DNA from: Oceanobacillus jeddahensis
Lineage (GTDB): Bacteria > Bacillota > Bacilli > Bacillales > Amphibacillaceae
Direction of reading: 5' to 3'
DNA length: 64,000 bases
Assembly (NCBI RefSeq): GCF_000750635.1
Contig: NZ_CCDM010000002.1
Location: 558,001-622,000, forward strand
Below the pieces are notes generated by a model. That model made no database searches, was not told the DNA's origin, and worked only from the letters and a program-made list of their open reading frames with translations. Made by a program: the position numbers and the translations under genes. Position 1 is the stretch's first letter. Every line of letters begins with the position of its first letter. Positions 16,324 through 24,659 of the stretch are shown in pieces.

Positions 16324-17382
16324 TTATATAGAGACTGCTTCTATATAAGAATTTTCTTGAATTTGATAAAGCTCCTGGAAATCACCAAAATCAAAAATGA
16401 CTTCACCAGAATCTTGAGCAACTATAAAGAAAGCCCATATTTCGTAAACTTCTTCTAAAGGATAAACTTGAAAATGACCATAATAAAAAGATTGGTCCGG
16501 ATTAATATCGTATTTTTCTATTAAAGCATCCCAAGTTTCAGGGTCTTCCCGGAAATCGTTAAAAACCACTTCTAAATAAGGGCTTGGATTCGTTTCTGTA
16601 ACAAAATCTTCAAGATCTACAAAAGACAAATTCAAAGCATCTTCTAACTCTGTTTTAGCGTCTTCTTCGGAATCGACAGCAGGTTGAGGATAATATCGTT
16701 CTACACTTCCGTCATCTTGAATAATATATAAGTTTTGTTCGACATCCGGATCACCTATATCTTCACCATAATTTAAAAGTACAACTCCTGTATCTTTAGC
16801 CACTAAATAGTTGATCCATATGAATTCATCTTCTTCACCAGGAAACATCTTGTAATAACCCGCGTAAAATTCTTGGTCAGGGTCAATTTCATTAGAAGAA
16901 ATAGTATTATCCCAAGCTCCATTTTCATAAAATATGGGGTCTTCAAATGCTTCCGTTTCTGGAGGGAAAGGGCCAGAAAATCCTGATCTCACAGCACTAA
17001 AAACGTGTTCAAATGCTTCTTCATCAGAACCGACAACTGATTGTGAACTTTCTTCTTCTGAATCATTTATTGATGTATCCGTTTCTAAATTTTTTGGTTC
17101 ATCAGATTCATCTTGTTCTTCTTTTTCTTTGTCATCCGTAGAAGCAGAAACTTCTTCTGTACTATCAGCAGAAGCAACAGGTTCTTCTTCGTTCTTATTC
17201 AATAAAAATACGGTAGTAATTACAGCAATAATAACGAAAACGCCCAAAATACCGAAAGTCAATTTCCAATTACCCTTTTTAGGTGAATTAGGTTCGTTTT
17301 CATTAGTTTCAACTTTCTCTCCACAATATCTACAGAAAGTAGAATCCTCAGGTATTTCTTTACCACAAGATTTACAATACAA
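16324..17382 (-). CDS. Zinc-ribbon membrane protein with duplicated acidic C-terminal domain
   Basis: This 352-residue protein has a zinc ribbon (Cys3, 6, 17, 20), one membrane helix (about 41-62), a Ser/Glu/Asp-rich linker (about 65-120) and two related domains (about 157-229 and 284-348). Both domains share the order W, then DPDQEFYAGYY or NPDQSFYYGHF, then a P, then W and VAKDTGVVL or VAQDSGEVI, then an aromatic IQ motif. TTG 17382 was chosen: AAAGGAG lies 11 bases upstream and the start MYCKSCG mirrors the other zinc-ribbon protein. Layout resembles TcaA/YvbJ-like sensors only in outline. Function unknown. Confidence 0.78.
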   Translation of the reverse strand: MYCKSCGKEIPEDSTFCRYCGEKVETNENEPNSPKKGNWKLTFGILGVFVIIAVITTVFLLNKNEEEPVASADSTEEVSASTDDKEKEEQDESDEPKNLETDTSINDSEEESSQSVVGSDEEAFEHVFSAVRSGFSGPFPPETEAFEDPIFYENGAWDNTISSNEIDPDQEFYAGYYKMFPGEEDEFIWINYLVAKDTGVVLLNYGEDIGDPDVEQNLYIIQDDGSVERYYPQPAVDSEEDAKTELEDALNLSFVDLEDFVTETNPSPYLEVVFNDFREDPETWDALIEKYDINPDQSFYYGHFQVYPLEEVYEIWAFFIVAQDSGEVIFDFGDFQELYQIQENSYIEAVSI

Positions 17383-17639
17383 CCACAAACACTCTCCTTT
17401 TTTAAAGATTTTAGAAGCCTTCTTTAAGTTGAAATTTATGTAATATGTATAGTCTGTTTTTCTTTTAGAAGGCATATATATTAAGATATCATATAAGTAG
17501 GAAGTATTGGGAAAAATTTAATAGAAAATATTCTAAAAGCTAAATAGCTAATTGTTATTTTGTTAAATCAAGGGAGATTTTGGGTATATAAAGTAACAGA
17601 AATATTATATATAACAAACTAACTTATTATGGTTAAATA

Positions 17640-17700
17640 AAAAGGGGGTTCGTTTATGTCTAATAAAACGAAATCAAGTTTTTATTTGAAAGTTTAAGGA
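17640..17700 (+). pseudogene. Remnant of a small gene with an intact ribosome site
   Basis: AAAAAGGGGG is followed seven bases later by ATG and 13 codons, MSNKTKSSFYLKV, ending in TAA. The bases after it read coding-like in other frames up to the hairpin at 17801. It is probably the start of a decayed small gene. The rest of 17383-17813 is AT-rich and shows nothing else. Confidence 0.3.
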
Positions 17701-17800
17701 TTATTTTATAAGTAATTAGTGAAACAAAGGAAACAGGAATTATTATGAAATTGTGTAGATAGTTATTTAGGTTATGTAGAAACATTTTAGGATGTTCAAC

Positions 17801-17830
17801 TAGCCAGACCAAACTATTGATCTGGCTTTT
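17801..17830 (+). terminator. Rho-independent terminator
   Basis: agccagacc and gatctggct pair over a short loop and a run of seven T follows on the plus strand. It would end transcription of the decayed small gene at 17640; it also lies at the stop codon of the minus-strand gene. Confidence 0.6.
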
Positions 17831-18011
17831 TTTCTGCTATAAAATTACTAGAAATTATTAGGATAATAGCGATAATGAAAAGTGTCCAACGTATAGAAAC
17901 AGGTAGAAAATGTCCTTCTGTTGCGTCAAAAAAACAATATACAGCAAGAAAAGTGCCCCCAGTGGAAACACTTTTCTTATTTACTATAGGCCCACCTTGA
18001 AATTTCTTCAA
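17814..18011 (-). CDS. Small membrane protein of unknown function
   Basis: This 65-residue protein has a very good ribosome site: AAGGAGGTG stands six bases before a TTG start. A polar N-terminal third (KKFQGGPIVNKK) is followed by a moderately hydrophobic stretch and one clear membrane helix (about residues 42-57, TLFIIAIILIISSNFI) with a charged tail AEKKPDQ. No family is recognised. It stands alone between the zinc-ribbon gene and the ImmA/IrrE group. Confidence 0.6.
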   Translation of the reverse strand: MKKFQGGPIVNKKSVSTGGTFLAVYCFFDATEGHFLPVSIRWTLFIIAIILIISSNFIAEKKPDQ

Positions 18012-18146
18012 TATAACACCTCCTTAGAACGTTCTTTTTAGAAATAATCTTTATGTGTTTGCTTTATGTAATTATATGGTTATTATACCATGAAAAAATA
18101 TTAGATATAAGGTGAAATGATTCCTTTACTCCTACTGTAATCATTG

Positions 18147-18167
18147 CACTCGATACTGAATCGAGTG
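18147..18167. repeat. Perfect 8-bp inverted repeat
   Basis: cactcgat and atcgagtg surround the loop actga. It is the only structure noticed in the gene-free stretch 18012-18309. It could be a terminator stem without a T-run or a binding site. Confidence 0.35.
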
Positions 18168-18309
18168 TGAATTTAGATACTATCTGGTGTCATAACTTTT
18201 AAATTCAGAATCTGGCCATTGAGAAGTTTTTTTCATTTGCCATACTATGTACCTCTAATTCTCAGTTACGTTTTTTACTTTCAGAAACAATCACTCCTTA
18301 TTAAATGAT

Positions 18310-18369
18310 AACAGCACGTTTGTTCTTGTTTTTTTGCTATATTTATATTATAATAAGAACAAACATTCG
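18310..18369 (+). promoter_or_regulatory. LexA-box-like 60-bp element, copy 2
   Basis: aacagcacgtttgttct, an AT-rich core with tattataat, then agaacaaacattcg. The layout and total length (60) are the same as at 13577. The broken WYL-like small gene begins 28 bases to the right after TGGAGGA. Confidence 0.6.
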
Positions 18370-18396
18370 CAAATAATATTTTATGGAGGAATAAAT

Positions 18397-18614
18397 ATGA
18401 TCAGATTATTAATTAAGTCGTTAAATAAAAAAGAAAAAATCATGATTTTATTACATTGATGACAAGGGGAATGTCAGCCAGCGCATTATAAGAGTAGTGG
18501 GTTTGGATAATAAAAAGGTGCTGGCTTATTGTTATTATTGTAAATAGGTCCGTAGTTTTAAATTAGAAAACATTTTATACTGTGGCCTGGTGAATAGGAG
18601 TATCGGTGCATAGA
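18397..18614 (+). pseudogene. Broken small WYL-like gene, paralogue of the gene at 38632
   Basis: The ATG after TGGAGGA opens MIRLLIKSLNKKEKIMILLH and stops. One base shifted, the reading continues as YIDDKGNVSQRIIRVVGLD and LAYCYYCK, meets a TAG, and goes on with VRSFKLENILYCG and a final SIGA. The intact paralogue at 38632 has the same order (NRKEKIMIYY, VSQRIIRVVQLG, LAYCYYRKQVR, IDNILSYG), so a frameshift and a Gln-to-stop change have inactivated this copy. Confidence 0.8.
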
Positions 18615-18722
18615 TGCATGCTACGGAGAAGATTATTAATTTGTTTTTGTTAAATTACTTCATTATACTATCAATATTAGTCCAAATTTTATATACTTTA
18701 ATTAAAAGGGGGTGTGTCTAAG

Positions 18723-19277
18723 ATGAATGATACTCAATTAAAAATCAAAAAGATTGTCAACGCATTAAGGTTAGAATATCCATCAATGAGTTTGGAATCA
18801 ATTATTGAAGACATTGAAATTAGTATCGAACTATTAGGCATAAACATTCTCTATTCTGATTTATCAGATTTAGAAAAAGAAGGAAGAAGAGTCAGTGGTT
18901 TCGCTCGAGTAAATAAAAACACTGGCAGGCCGGAAATAGTTATAAATGGAAACGAACCAAAATTCAGAAGTCGCTTTACTATGGCACATGAATTAGGACA
19001 TATTCTACTGCATTGGAAATGGCTCCCTGGAAGAAGGATAGATCATCATTTTGCTGAAATAACTTATAGAGCGGATATAAACTATTCTCAAACTGAAAAA
19101 GCTAGGGAAAGGCAAGCGAATGAATTTGCTTCCGAATTGTTGCTTCCGGTAGATGAAGTGAAGAATTTAAAAAATCAATATCCTAATATAAGTTTGATGA
19201 GAAATGCATTAGCTGATCAATATAAAGTATCGCCTCAAGTTGCAAAAATTCAAATTGAAAAGGCTAACGTTGAGTAA
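18723..19277 (+). CDS. ImmA/IrrE-family zinc metallopeptidase
   Basis: This 184-residue predicted peptidase has the zinc motif HELGH (His89, Glu90, His93) and a downstream NEFASELLLP segment with the likely third ligand, Glu134. The C-terminal part (KVSPQVAKIQI) fits the family's helical end. Relatives cleave helix-turn-helix repressors to trigger mobile-element excision or damage responses. ATG 18723 was preferred to GTG 18714, which is too close to AAGGGGG. The next gene overlaps it by one base. No XRE repressor target is adjacent; the LexA-box-like element is 350 bp upstream. Confidence 0.85.
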   Translation: MNDTQLKIKKIVNALRLEYPSMSLESIIEDIEISIELLGINILYSDLSDLEKEGRRVSGFARVNKNTGRPEIVINGNEPKFRSRFTMAHELGHILLHWKWLPGRRIDHHFAEITYRADINYSQTEKARERQANEFASELLLPVDEVKNLKNQYPNISLMRNALADQYKVSPQVAKIQIEKANVE

Positions 19278-19720
19278 TGAAAGAGAGAGAAATTGACAAT
19301 TTACTTGATGAATTTGATGAAATCCTTAATTCCGAAGAATATACGGACTCTCATGAGAGTCCGTATATGAAAGTAAATAGCAGAACAGTAAACGAATATG
19401 ATACAAATCTTCAATTTAAAGAGCACAGCGATAAAATCAGAAAACATATTTTGGATGAGTTGAAAGCTAAACAAACGCTCAGAAAATATAGTTACTGGAT
19501 CATAATAGGCATCTTTGTTAGTTTAATGATATTGACATGGACTTTCTTATTCAGATTTTCAGAGGACACTCCTCTTGCATTGCTAATGACTGTTACAATT
19601 GCAGCTTTCGGAAACATGTTATCGTTAGTGGCGATTATTTTTAAATATGTTTTCAGCTCAACTACTGAGATAACGGATTATGCGAAAATATTGCTGGATA
19701 ATGAAAATAACGGAAGATGA
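19277..19720 (+). CDS. Two-helix membrane protein paired with the ImmA/IrrE gene
   Basis: This 147-residue protein starts on the last base of the upstream stop codon (TAATG), so it is probably translated by coupling; no separate strong ribosome site is seen. Residues 1-70 are polar and acidic; two membrane helices follow (about 74-94 and 103-128), then a short tail. A 30-bp perfect palindrome falls inside codons 21-31. No family is recognised. Because of the coupling I infer that it works with the metallopeptidase, for example as a membrane anchor or sensor. Confidence 0.75.
   Translation: MKEREIDNLLDEFDEILNSEEYTDSHESPYMKVNSRTVNEYDTNLQFKEHSDKIRKHILDELKAKQTLRKYSYWIIIGIFVSLMILTWTFLFRFSEDTPLALLMTVTIAAFGNMLSLVAIIFKYVFSSTTEITDYAKILLDNENNGR
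19339..19368. repeat. 30-bp perfect palindrome inside a coding sequence
   Basis: The two 15-base halves are atatacggactctca and tgagagtccgtatat, with no loop. It lies in frame in the gene at 19277. It could form a strong mRNA hairpin or be a dimeric protein's binding site. Confidence 0.9.
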
Positions 19721-19733
19721 TAATACAAAAAGT

Positions 19734-19757
19734 AAAAGAGAGGGGAGACCTCTCTTT
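19734..19757. terminator. Bidirectional terminator
   Basis: aaaagagagg and cctctcttt pair over five bases, with A- and T-rich flanks on both sides, between two convergent genes. Confidence 0.8.
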
Positions 19758-19763
19758 ATTTGA

Positions 19764-20084
19764 TTAACATTGTTCTATTTCAATCTTCACATTTTTATAA
19801 ATGTTCTCAAATGATTTATTTAATACAAATTTAGTAGGTACCATTACAGAAATCCGACCATCTTCACTTACTACTAAGATGTCAATGCCTGGCATAGGTT
19901 TCTTGCGTTCAACTGTTAAATTTTTTATATTAATTCTTTGAATAAATTCGTTCACAAATTTTAAAGTAATTCTTTCTATAGCTTCTGGTTTACTGTTTCC
20001 AATACACTTTGTTCTTTTATAGTCTTTGCCATCAGTTCTTGTAACTTATGCTACCCATTTATTTTCTTTTGTATAAATCTTCAT
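19764..20084 (-). pseudogene. Small gene interrupted by one in-frame stop
   Basis: From ATG 20084 the frame reads MKIYTKENKWVA, then TAA (20048-20046), then VTRTDGKDYKRTKCIGNSKP and on to MNEFIQRINI...KIEIEQC with no other break. That gives 106 codons in all. The open 63-codon end alone starts at a weak ATG (19955). The pattern suggests a recent nonsense mutation in a small, otherwise intact gene of unknown function. Phase-type read-through or a sequencing error are alternatives. Confidence 0.6.
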
Positions 20085-20252
20085 TGTAATTCCTCTGATT
20101 GTTTTAGTTTAAAATCAAACAGTTTAAACTTAATACAATTCGTCTCAAAAATTTGTCTACCCGCTTATTATTTTATGGTCCCACAGCGGCCCCAAAAGAG
20201 CCCCATATCGTTTCATTTTCTTACAATATCCTGCAAAGTTTATATAACACAA

Positions 20253-20297
20253 AAAAGCCTTAGAACATTGATTTAACAACGTTTCTAAGGCTTTTAG
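20253..20297 (-). terminator. rpsD terminator
   Basis: aaaagccttagaa and ttctaaggctttt (with one-base offset) enclose a 17-base loop; a T-run follows in the rpsD direction. Confidence 0.75.
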
Positions 20298-20322
20298 TGT
20301 TATTCTCTGCAAAGCAGCAGAA

Positions 20323-20925
20323 TTAACGAGAGTAGAACTCAACAATAAGCTGTTCGTTAATCTCAGCTGGAAGTTCAGAACGCTCAGGGAAGCGGGCATA
20401 AGTGCCTTCTTTTTTCTCAGCATCAAAAGTAGTATATTCAGGAACGAAATTGTTCACTTCAATTGCTTCTGTAATAATATCTAGCTTTTGAGATCTTTCA
20501 CGAAGACCGATTGTTTGACCAGGTTTTACAGAGTAAGATGGAATATCTACGCGACCGCCATCTACTGTAATATGACCATGGTTAACTAGCTGACGTGCTT
20601 GTCTGCGAGTACGAGCAAGACCAAGACGGTAAACAAGGTTATCAAGACGAGATTCAAGAAGAATCATGAAGTTCTCACCGTGGATACCTTTCATGTTGCC
20701 GGCTTTGTTGAACAGGTTACGGAATTGACGTTCGTTCAATCCGTACATGAAGCGTAATTTTTGCTTCTCTTGCATTTGCAAGCCATATTCAGATAGTTTC
20801 TTGCGTTGGTTCGGTCCATGTTGACCAGGAGCGTAAGGGCGTTTATCTAATTCCTTACCAGTTCCAGTTAATGAAATGCCAAGACGACGTGATTTCTTCC
20901 ATACTGATCCAGTATAACGTGACAT
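20323..20925 (-). CDS. rpsD: 30S ribosomal protein S4
   Basis: This 200-residue protein is a primary 16S rRNA-binding protein that nucleates assembly of the 30S body. The N-terminal region starts [21 protein letters not shown] and lacks the zinc cysteines found in some S4 versions. The S4 RNA-binding fold spans about residues 91-155, with [19 protein letters not shown] and [14 protein letters not shown] precedes the ATG. It is a single gene with its own terminator and a long 5' untranslated region, as in Bacillus, where S4 represses its own translation through the leader. Confidence 0.97.
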   Translation of the reverse strand: MSRYTGSVWKKSRRLGISLTGTGKELDKRPYAPGQHGPNQRKKLSEYGLQMQEKQKLRFMYGLNERQFRNLFNKAGNMKGIHGENFMILLESRLDNLVYRLGLARTRRQARQLVNHGHITVDGGRVDIPSYSVKPGQTIGLRERSQKLDIITEAIEVNNFVPEYTTFDAEKKEGTYARFPERSELPAEINEQLIVEFYSR

Positions 20926-20940
20926 AGGACATTTCCTCCT

Positions 20941-21110
20941 TTATGTTTTATTTGTATAAAATAAAACGCGCGTGATCGTTCCGATGTTCATTTTGTTTTC
21001 ATGTACCATCGCTCCAGTAGCAGAGAGTTACACGATACACCTTTTAAGATAGATCTATAAAGGAACAAAATGAGTGCAAGCGTCGACTCACTTAGGCCAC
21101 CTTATTATTT
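20941..21110 (-). promoter_or_regulatory. Probable S4 autoregulatory leader of rpsD
   Basis: About 170 transcribed-strand bases lie between a likely promoter near 21120-21150 and rpsD. They contain G/C-rich pairable stretches (for example gagcgatgg with catcggaac, and cgatcacgcgcg) unlike the AT-rich flanks. In Bacillus, rpsD carries such a leader bound by S4. I infer its presence from position and composition; the pseudoknot was not folded. 21111-21293 shows nothing further. Confidence 0.5.
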
Positions 21111-21293
21111 TACACAAACTATAGTATATAATTTACATGTACGCTTGTCAACAAAAAGTTGCAGAAAATAACATACGGTAGATTGTTTAAGTAAGATGTT
21201 ATTCTTATAAAAGCAAAAATGATTCATCATGTGCTCTTATCCGTTATAATGAATATATCAAAAGTTATTTTTCTTATTGTGTGAAAAAGAGCG

Positions 21294-21773
21294 TTATAAA
21301 TGTTTTTCAAGCTGTGTGACAAATTTTTCTAACCCTTCCTGGTCAGCCACATCGAATCGGTCATGGATCGGACTGTCAATATCTAAAACACCGATAATGT
21401 TATTATTGCGGGAAATAGGGATAACAATTTCAGATTTTGAAGCTCCGTCACAAGCAATATGACCAGGAAATTGATGTACATCTGCTATGCGCTGTGTTTT
21501 ATTCTCGGAAACGGCAGTTCCACAAACTCCTTTTCCAAAAGGAATGCGAATGCATGCTGGCAGTCCTTGAAAGGGGCCGAGAACCAATTCCTCGTTTTCT
21601 GATAAGTAGAATCCAACCCAGTTTATGTCATCTAAAAAATGGTTAAGCAGGGAGGAAGCATTTGCTAATAGAGCCGTTTGATTTGTTTCCCCTGTGGATA
21701 AAGCATCCAGCTGTTTAATAAGAAGCTCATAGTCTTTTGTTTTTTCTCCGGAATAATCAAGTTGTTGAAACAT
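21294..21773 (-). CDS. Free methionine-(R)-sulfoxide reductase (GAF domain)
   Basis: This single GAF-domain enzyme of 159 residues reduces free methionine-R-sulfoxide. The three redox cysteines are present at 74 (LPACIRIPFG), 84 (GVCGTA) and 108 (HIACDG). Their spacing of 10 and 24 is that of characterised fRMsr proteins. TAGGAGG precedes the ATG. It is the Bacillus ytsP equivalent by place: between rpsD and the TetR-type refZ, divergent from the latter. It protects against oxidation in the cytoplasm. Confidence 0.93.
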   Translation of the reverse strand: MFQQLDYSGEKTKDYELLIKQLDALSTGETNQTALLANASSLLNHFLDDINWVGFYLSENEELVLGPFQGLPACIRIPFGKGVCGTAVSENKTQRIADVHQFPGHIACDGASKSEIVIPISRNNNIIGVLDIDSPIHDRFDVADQEGLEKFVTQLEKHL

Positions 21774-21916
21774 TTTATATTACCTCCTAAAAGTAAAATA
21801 GCAATTGTGATGTATGAAAGTGACAAATAACGACATTCCGATAATTTTGTCGATAATCGATTAAAGGATTTATTCCCTTCTTTGTCGTATGAATAGAGTA
21901 AGGAGTTGAGTGAAGA

Positions 21917-22540
21917 ATGAAAAATAATGTAACAAAGCAAAAAGTAGTTGATGCTGCGTCCTCCCTATTCTTTCAAAAAGGATTTCATGGTACTTCTGTA
22001 CGTGATATTGCTGACCGGGCCTCTGTAAATGTTTCGTTAATCAGTTACTACTTTAAAGGCAAACAAGGCCTTTTAGAATATGCTGTAACCAACTATTATG
22101 AAGCATACTTAGTAGAGATAGAAGAATCACTAAAAAGAACAGAAGATGACCCTGCTATGTATCGGTTAAATGAATTAATTTTTACAATTATACATTATAA
22201 GCAAATGAATCATCAATTAACATGTTTTATTCAGCGCGAGTTGTCTCTTGATTCTGTGTTTGTCAGAGAAATGACCGTTACATATTTAGCCAAAGAAAAT
22301 TATTACTTAAAAGAATTATTTCAGGAGACAGTAGGAAAAAGTGTAAATCAGGACGAAAAAGGGTATTTATTTATGCAGTTGAAAGGAATGTTGATTACTC
22401 CTTATATTTTACATTCCGATTGGAAAGATCAGGTCGTAGGTGAATTTGCCCATGAACAATTTGTTAAAAAATATACCCGAAGTATACAGAAATGGATTCA
22501 ATTTAATACGAATATAAGCATGGAAAAAAGAAGTAAATAA
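21917..22540 (+). CDS. refZ: TetR-family regulator RefZ
   Basis: This 207-residue TetR-type DNA-binding protein has its helix-turn-helix at about residues 24-50 (GTSVRDIADRASVNVSLISYYF). In Bacillus subtilis the protein at this locus (YttP/RefZ) binds motifs near oriC and adjusts FtsZ-ring placement during sporulation. The identity rests on the fold and on its place before ezrA. GGAGT lies before the ATG. The C-terminal domain is all helical and poorly conserved, as usual. Confidence 0.82.
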   Translation: MKNNVTKQKVVDAASSLFFQKGFHGTSVRDIADRASVNVSLISYYFKGKQGLLEYAVTNYYEAYLVEIEESLKRTEDDPAMYRLNELIFTIIHYKQMNHQLTCFIQRELSLDSVFVREMTVTYLAKENYYLKELFQETVGKSVNQDEKGYLFMQLKGMLITPYILHSDWKDQVVGEFAHEQFVKKYTRSIQKWIQFNTNISMEKRSK

Positions 22541-22714
22541 TAAAAAATCATCCATTTTTCTTTGTATAATGATAAAAAGTTGTAGAATCAGCAAGAAAAA
22601 TGTATTTTCTTTAGCCAAAAGAGCAGAAGACATGATATTATAAAGGATATATTATTGTGATTTTTATAGTTATTGATATATTTATATAGTTGTTTATCGG
22701 TTGGGAGGCAAAGT

Positions 22715-24409
22715 ATGGCTGTCGTTGTAGGGATTATTTTAGCGATTATTGTATGTTTAACAGTTGCTTTAATTATAAGAAAACGCGTTTATGATCAAGT
22801 AGACTATATAGAAAATTGGAAATTAGAAATAACGGATAGAGATGTTGCCAAGCAGATTGGGCAGATTAAAGCATTAAATCTTTCTGGTGAAACATTAGAA
22901 AAATTTGAAGAATGGAAAGAAGAATGGGAAAAAATCGTAACAAAATCCTTGCCTGACGTGGATAATTATTTGATGAGTGCAGAGGAAGCGGCTGATCGTT
23001 TTCTTGTACCGAAAGCAAAGAAGATTTTAAATGAGGCAGAAAGTTCTTTAGAAAAAATTGAAGAAGAAATCAAAGAAATTATTTCAGAATTAGAGGACTT
23101 ACTCCATGCTGAAGAAGCAGGACGTGAAGGTGCAGAGGAACTTAAGCCAAGAATTAAAGGATTAAGAAGCATGCTTTCCCAATCCAGATACCAATATGGT
23201 AAGGCTGAAAAGGAATTTGACAAAGAGATTGATGCATTAGAATTAATGCTGGAGCAGTACGATGCGTTTATTGAAGATGGTGATTATTTAAAAGCAAATG
23301 AAAGCATTCAGGAATTAAAGGAAAGTACAGAAACGGTGGAAAATAAATTAGAAATTTTTCCTGATCTGCTTAAACAGGTGAAGCAGGAAGTACCATCTCA
23401 ATTGACAAATCTTTCTTCCGGTATGAAAGAGATGCGGGAAGATGGCTACCGAATTAAACACTTAGGTTTTGAAAAAGAAATTATTACATATCAAGAGCAA
23501 TTGGAGGACATGGAATCTCAACTTGAAGCGGCAAATATAACAGATGTGGAAGAGCAACTTCAACAAATAGAGTCTCGTATTTTAGAAATGTACGAAGCTT
23601 TAGAAGGTGAAGCAATCGCTAAAAACTATGTGGAACAGAAAAGCCCGGAGTATGAAGATTCTGTGGAACAAATCAGCGCTACGTTTGAAGCTGCAAAGTT
23701 AGAAGTAGAAGAAATTCAAAAGGCTTATTACGTAGAAGATGATGATATGGAACGTTTCCAAACCATGGGCAAAGCGATTAAAGCATTGAAGAATCATGTA
23801 GAAACATTAGAGCAAGGGATTGAAGATGATAAACAATCCCATTCGGAATTGAAAAGAGGGATTGAAGAAGGTTTTAAGAAGATTGAAGAGCTGGAAGAGG
23901 AGCATGAAACCTTTAAAAAATCCATTGCCAATTTACGGAAAGATGAGCTGGAAGCAAGGGATAAATTGGTAGAAATGCGCGGGCAGCTAACAGAGTTAAA
24001 TAGAAAAATCAAAAAGAGCAATATCCCGGGAGTGCCGAGTTATATCTGGACCCGTTTTGAAACAGCAGTACAAAAAAACAATAAAGTAATGGAAGCATTA
24101 GAGACCTATCCATTAGATATGAGCAGCGTGCAGCACGCATTGACAGAAGCGAAAGGCTCCATTGAACAGGCTTATGAGCAAGTGGATATGATGTTGGATC
24201 AGGCTTACTTGACAGAACAGGTAATTCAATATGCAAACCGTTATAGAAGTAAAAATTCTGAGTTGGATCATAAATTGAAGGAAGCAGAGCGGTTATTCCG
24301 TAATTTTGAATATGAGCTTTCGTTAGAGCATGCTGCCAATGCAGTGGAAGAGGTTGAACCAGGCTCTTTAAAGAAAATAGAATCGTACCAAGCGGAGAGA
24401 AGCAAATAA
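22715..24409 (+). CDS. ezrA: Septation ring formation regulator EzrA
   Basis: This 564-residue membrane-anchored protein restrains FtsZ polymerisation and links division to wall synthesis. One N-terminal helix (about residues 3-20, VVGIILAIIVCLTVALII) is followed by a basic stretch and a nearly continuous coiled-coil, spectrin-like body of Lys/Glu-rich repeats. ATG 22715 was chosen because GGGAGG is five bases upstream, and the earlier frame start lacks a ribosome site. The length matches the Bacillus protein (about 560). A hairpin lies after the stop, before the cysteine desulfurase gene. Confidence 0.96.
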   Translation: MAVVVGIILAIIVCLTVALIIRKRVYDQVDYIENWKLEITDRDVAKQIGQIKALNLSGETLEKFEEWKEEWEKIVTKSLPDVDNYLMSAEEAADRFLVPKAKKILNEAESSLEKIEEEIKEIISELEDLLHAEEAGREGAEELKPRIKGLRSMLSQSRYQYGKAEKEFDKEIDALELMLEQYDAFIEDGDYLKANESIQELKESTETVENKLEIFPDLLKQVKQEVPSQLTNLSSGMKEMREDGYRIKHLGFEKEIITYQEQLEDMESQLEAANITDVEEQLQQIESRILEMYEALEGEAIAKNYVEQKSPEYEDSVEQISATFEAAKLEVEEIQKAYYVEDDDMERFQTMGKAIKALKNHVETLEQGIEDDKQSHSELKRGIEEGFKKIEELEEEHETFKKSIANLRKDELEARDKLVEMRGQLTELNRKIKKSNIPGVPSYIWTRFETAVQKNNKVMEALETYPLDMSSVQHALTEAKGSIEQAYEQVDMMLDQAYLTEQVIQYANRYRSKNSELDHKLKEAERLFRNFEYELSLEHAANAVEEVEPGSLKKIESYQAERSK

Positions 24410-24566
24410 TATTATTTTTGGCAAATAGGAGTATCGAGTTATCCTTATTTGTATAAATGAGACGAAGGTATTCTGCCAAAAGTGAATACTTGAAGAGTGT
24501 AAGGCATCTTAAGTTTCCCGCTTTGTATAAGTAGAGATTTTCAGTTACTATAATATAAGAAATAGA

Positions 24567-24625
24567 AGAAGGCTGTCGCTAAGAATGGAAAATTCGTTAC
24601 TTAGGTCAGCCTTACATTTTTGTTT
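24567..24625 (+). terminator. Terminator between ezrA and the cysteine desulfurase gene
   Basis: aaggctgtcgctaag and cttaggtcagcctt pair with small bulges over a 16-base loop, followed by a T-rich run (ttacatttttgttt). Confidence 0.65.
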
Positions 24626-24659
24626 ACACATTTAGAATCCGTATAAGAAGGTGGACACT

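Noticed and set aside
19277..19720. Toxin-antitoxin pair with the ImmA/IrrE gene
   Set aside because: The second protein is a two-helix membrane protein larger than typical holin-like toxins, and no antitoxin-type DNA-binding domain is present.
24410..24659. T-box or riboswitch before the cysteine desulfurase gene
   Set aside because: Only a simple terminator hairpin is visible; no T-box sequence or known aptamer core was seen.
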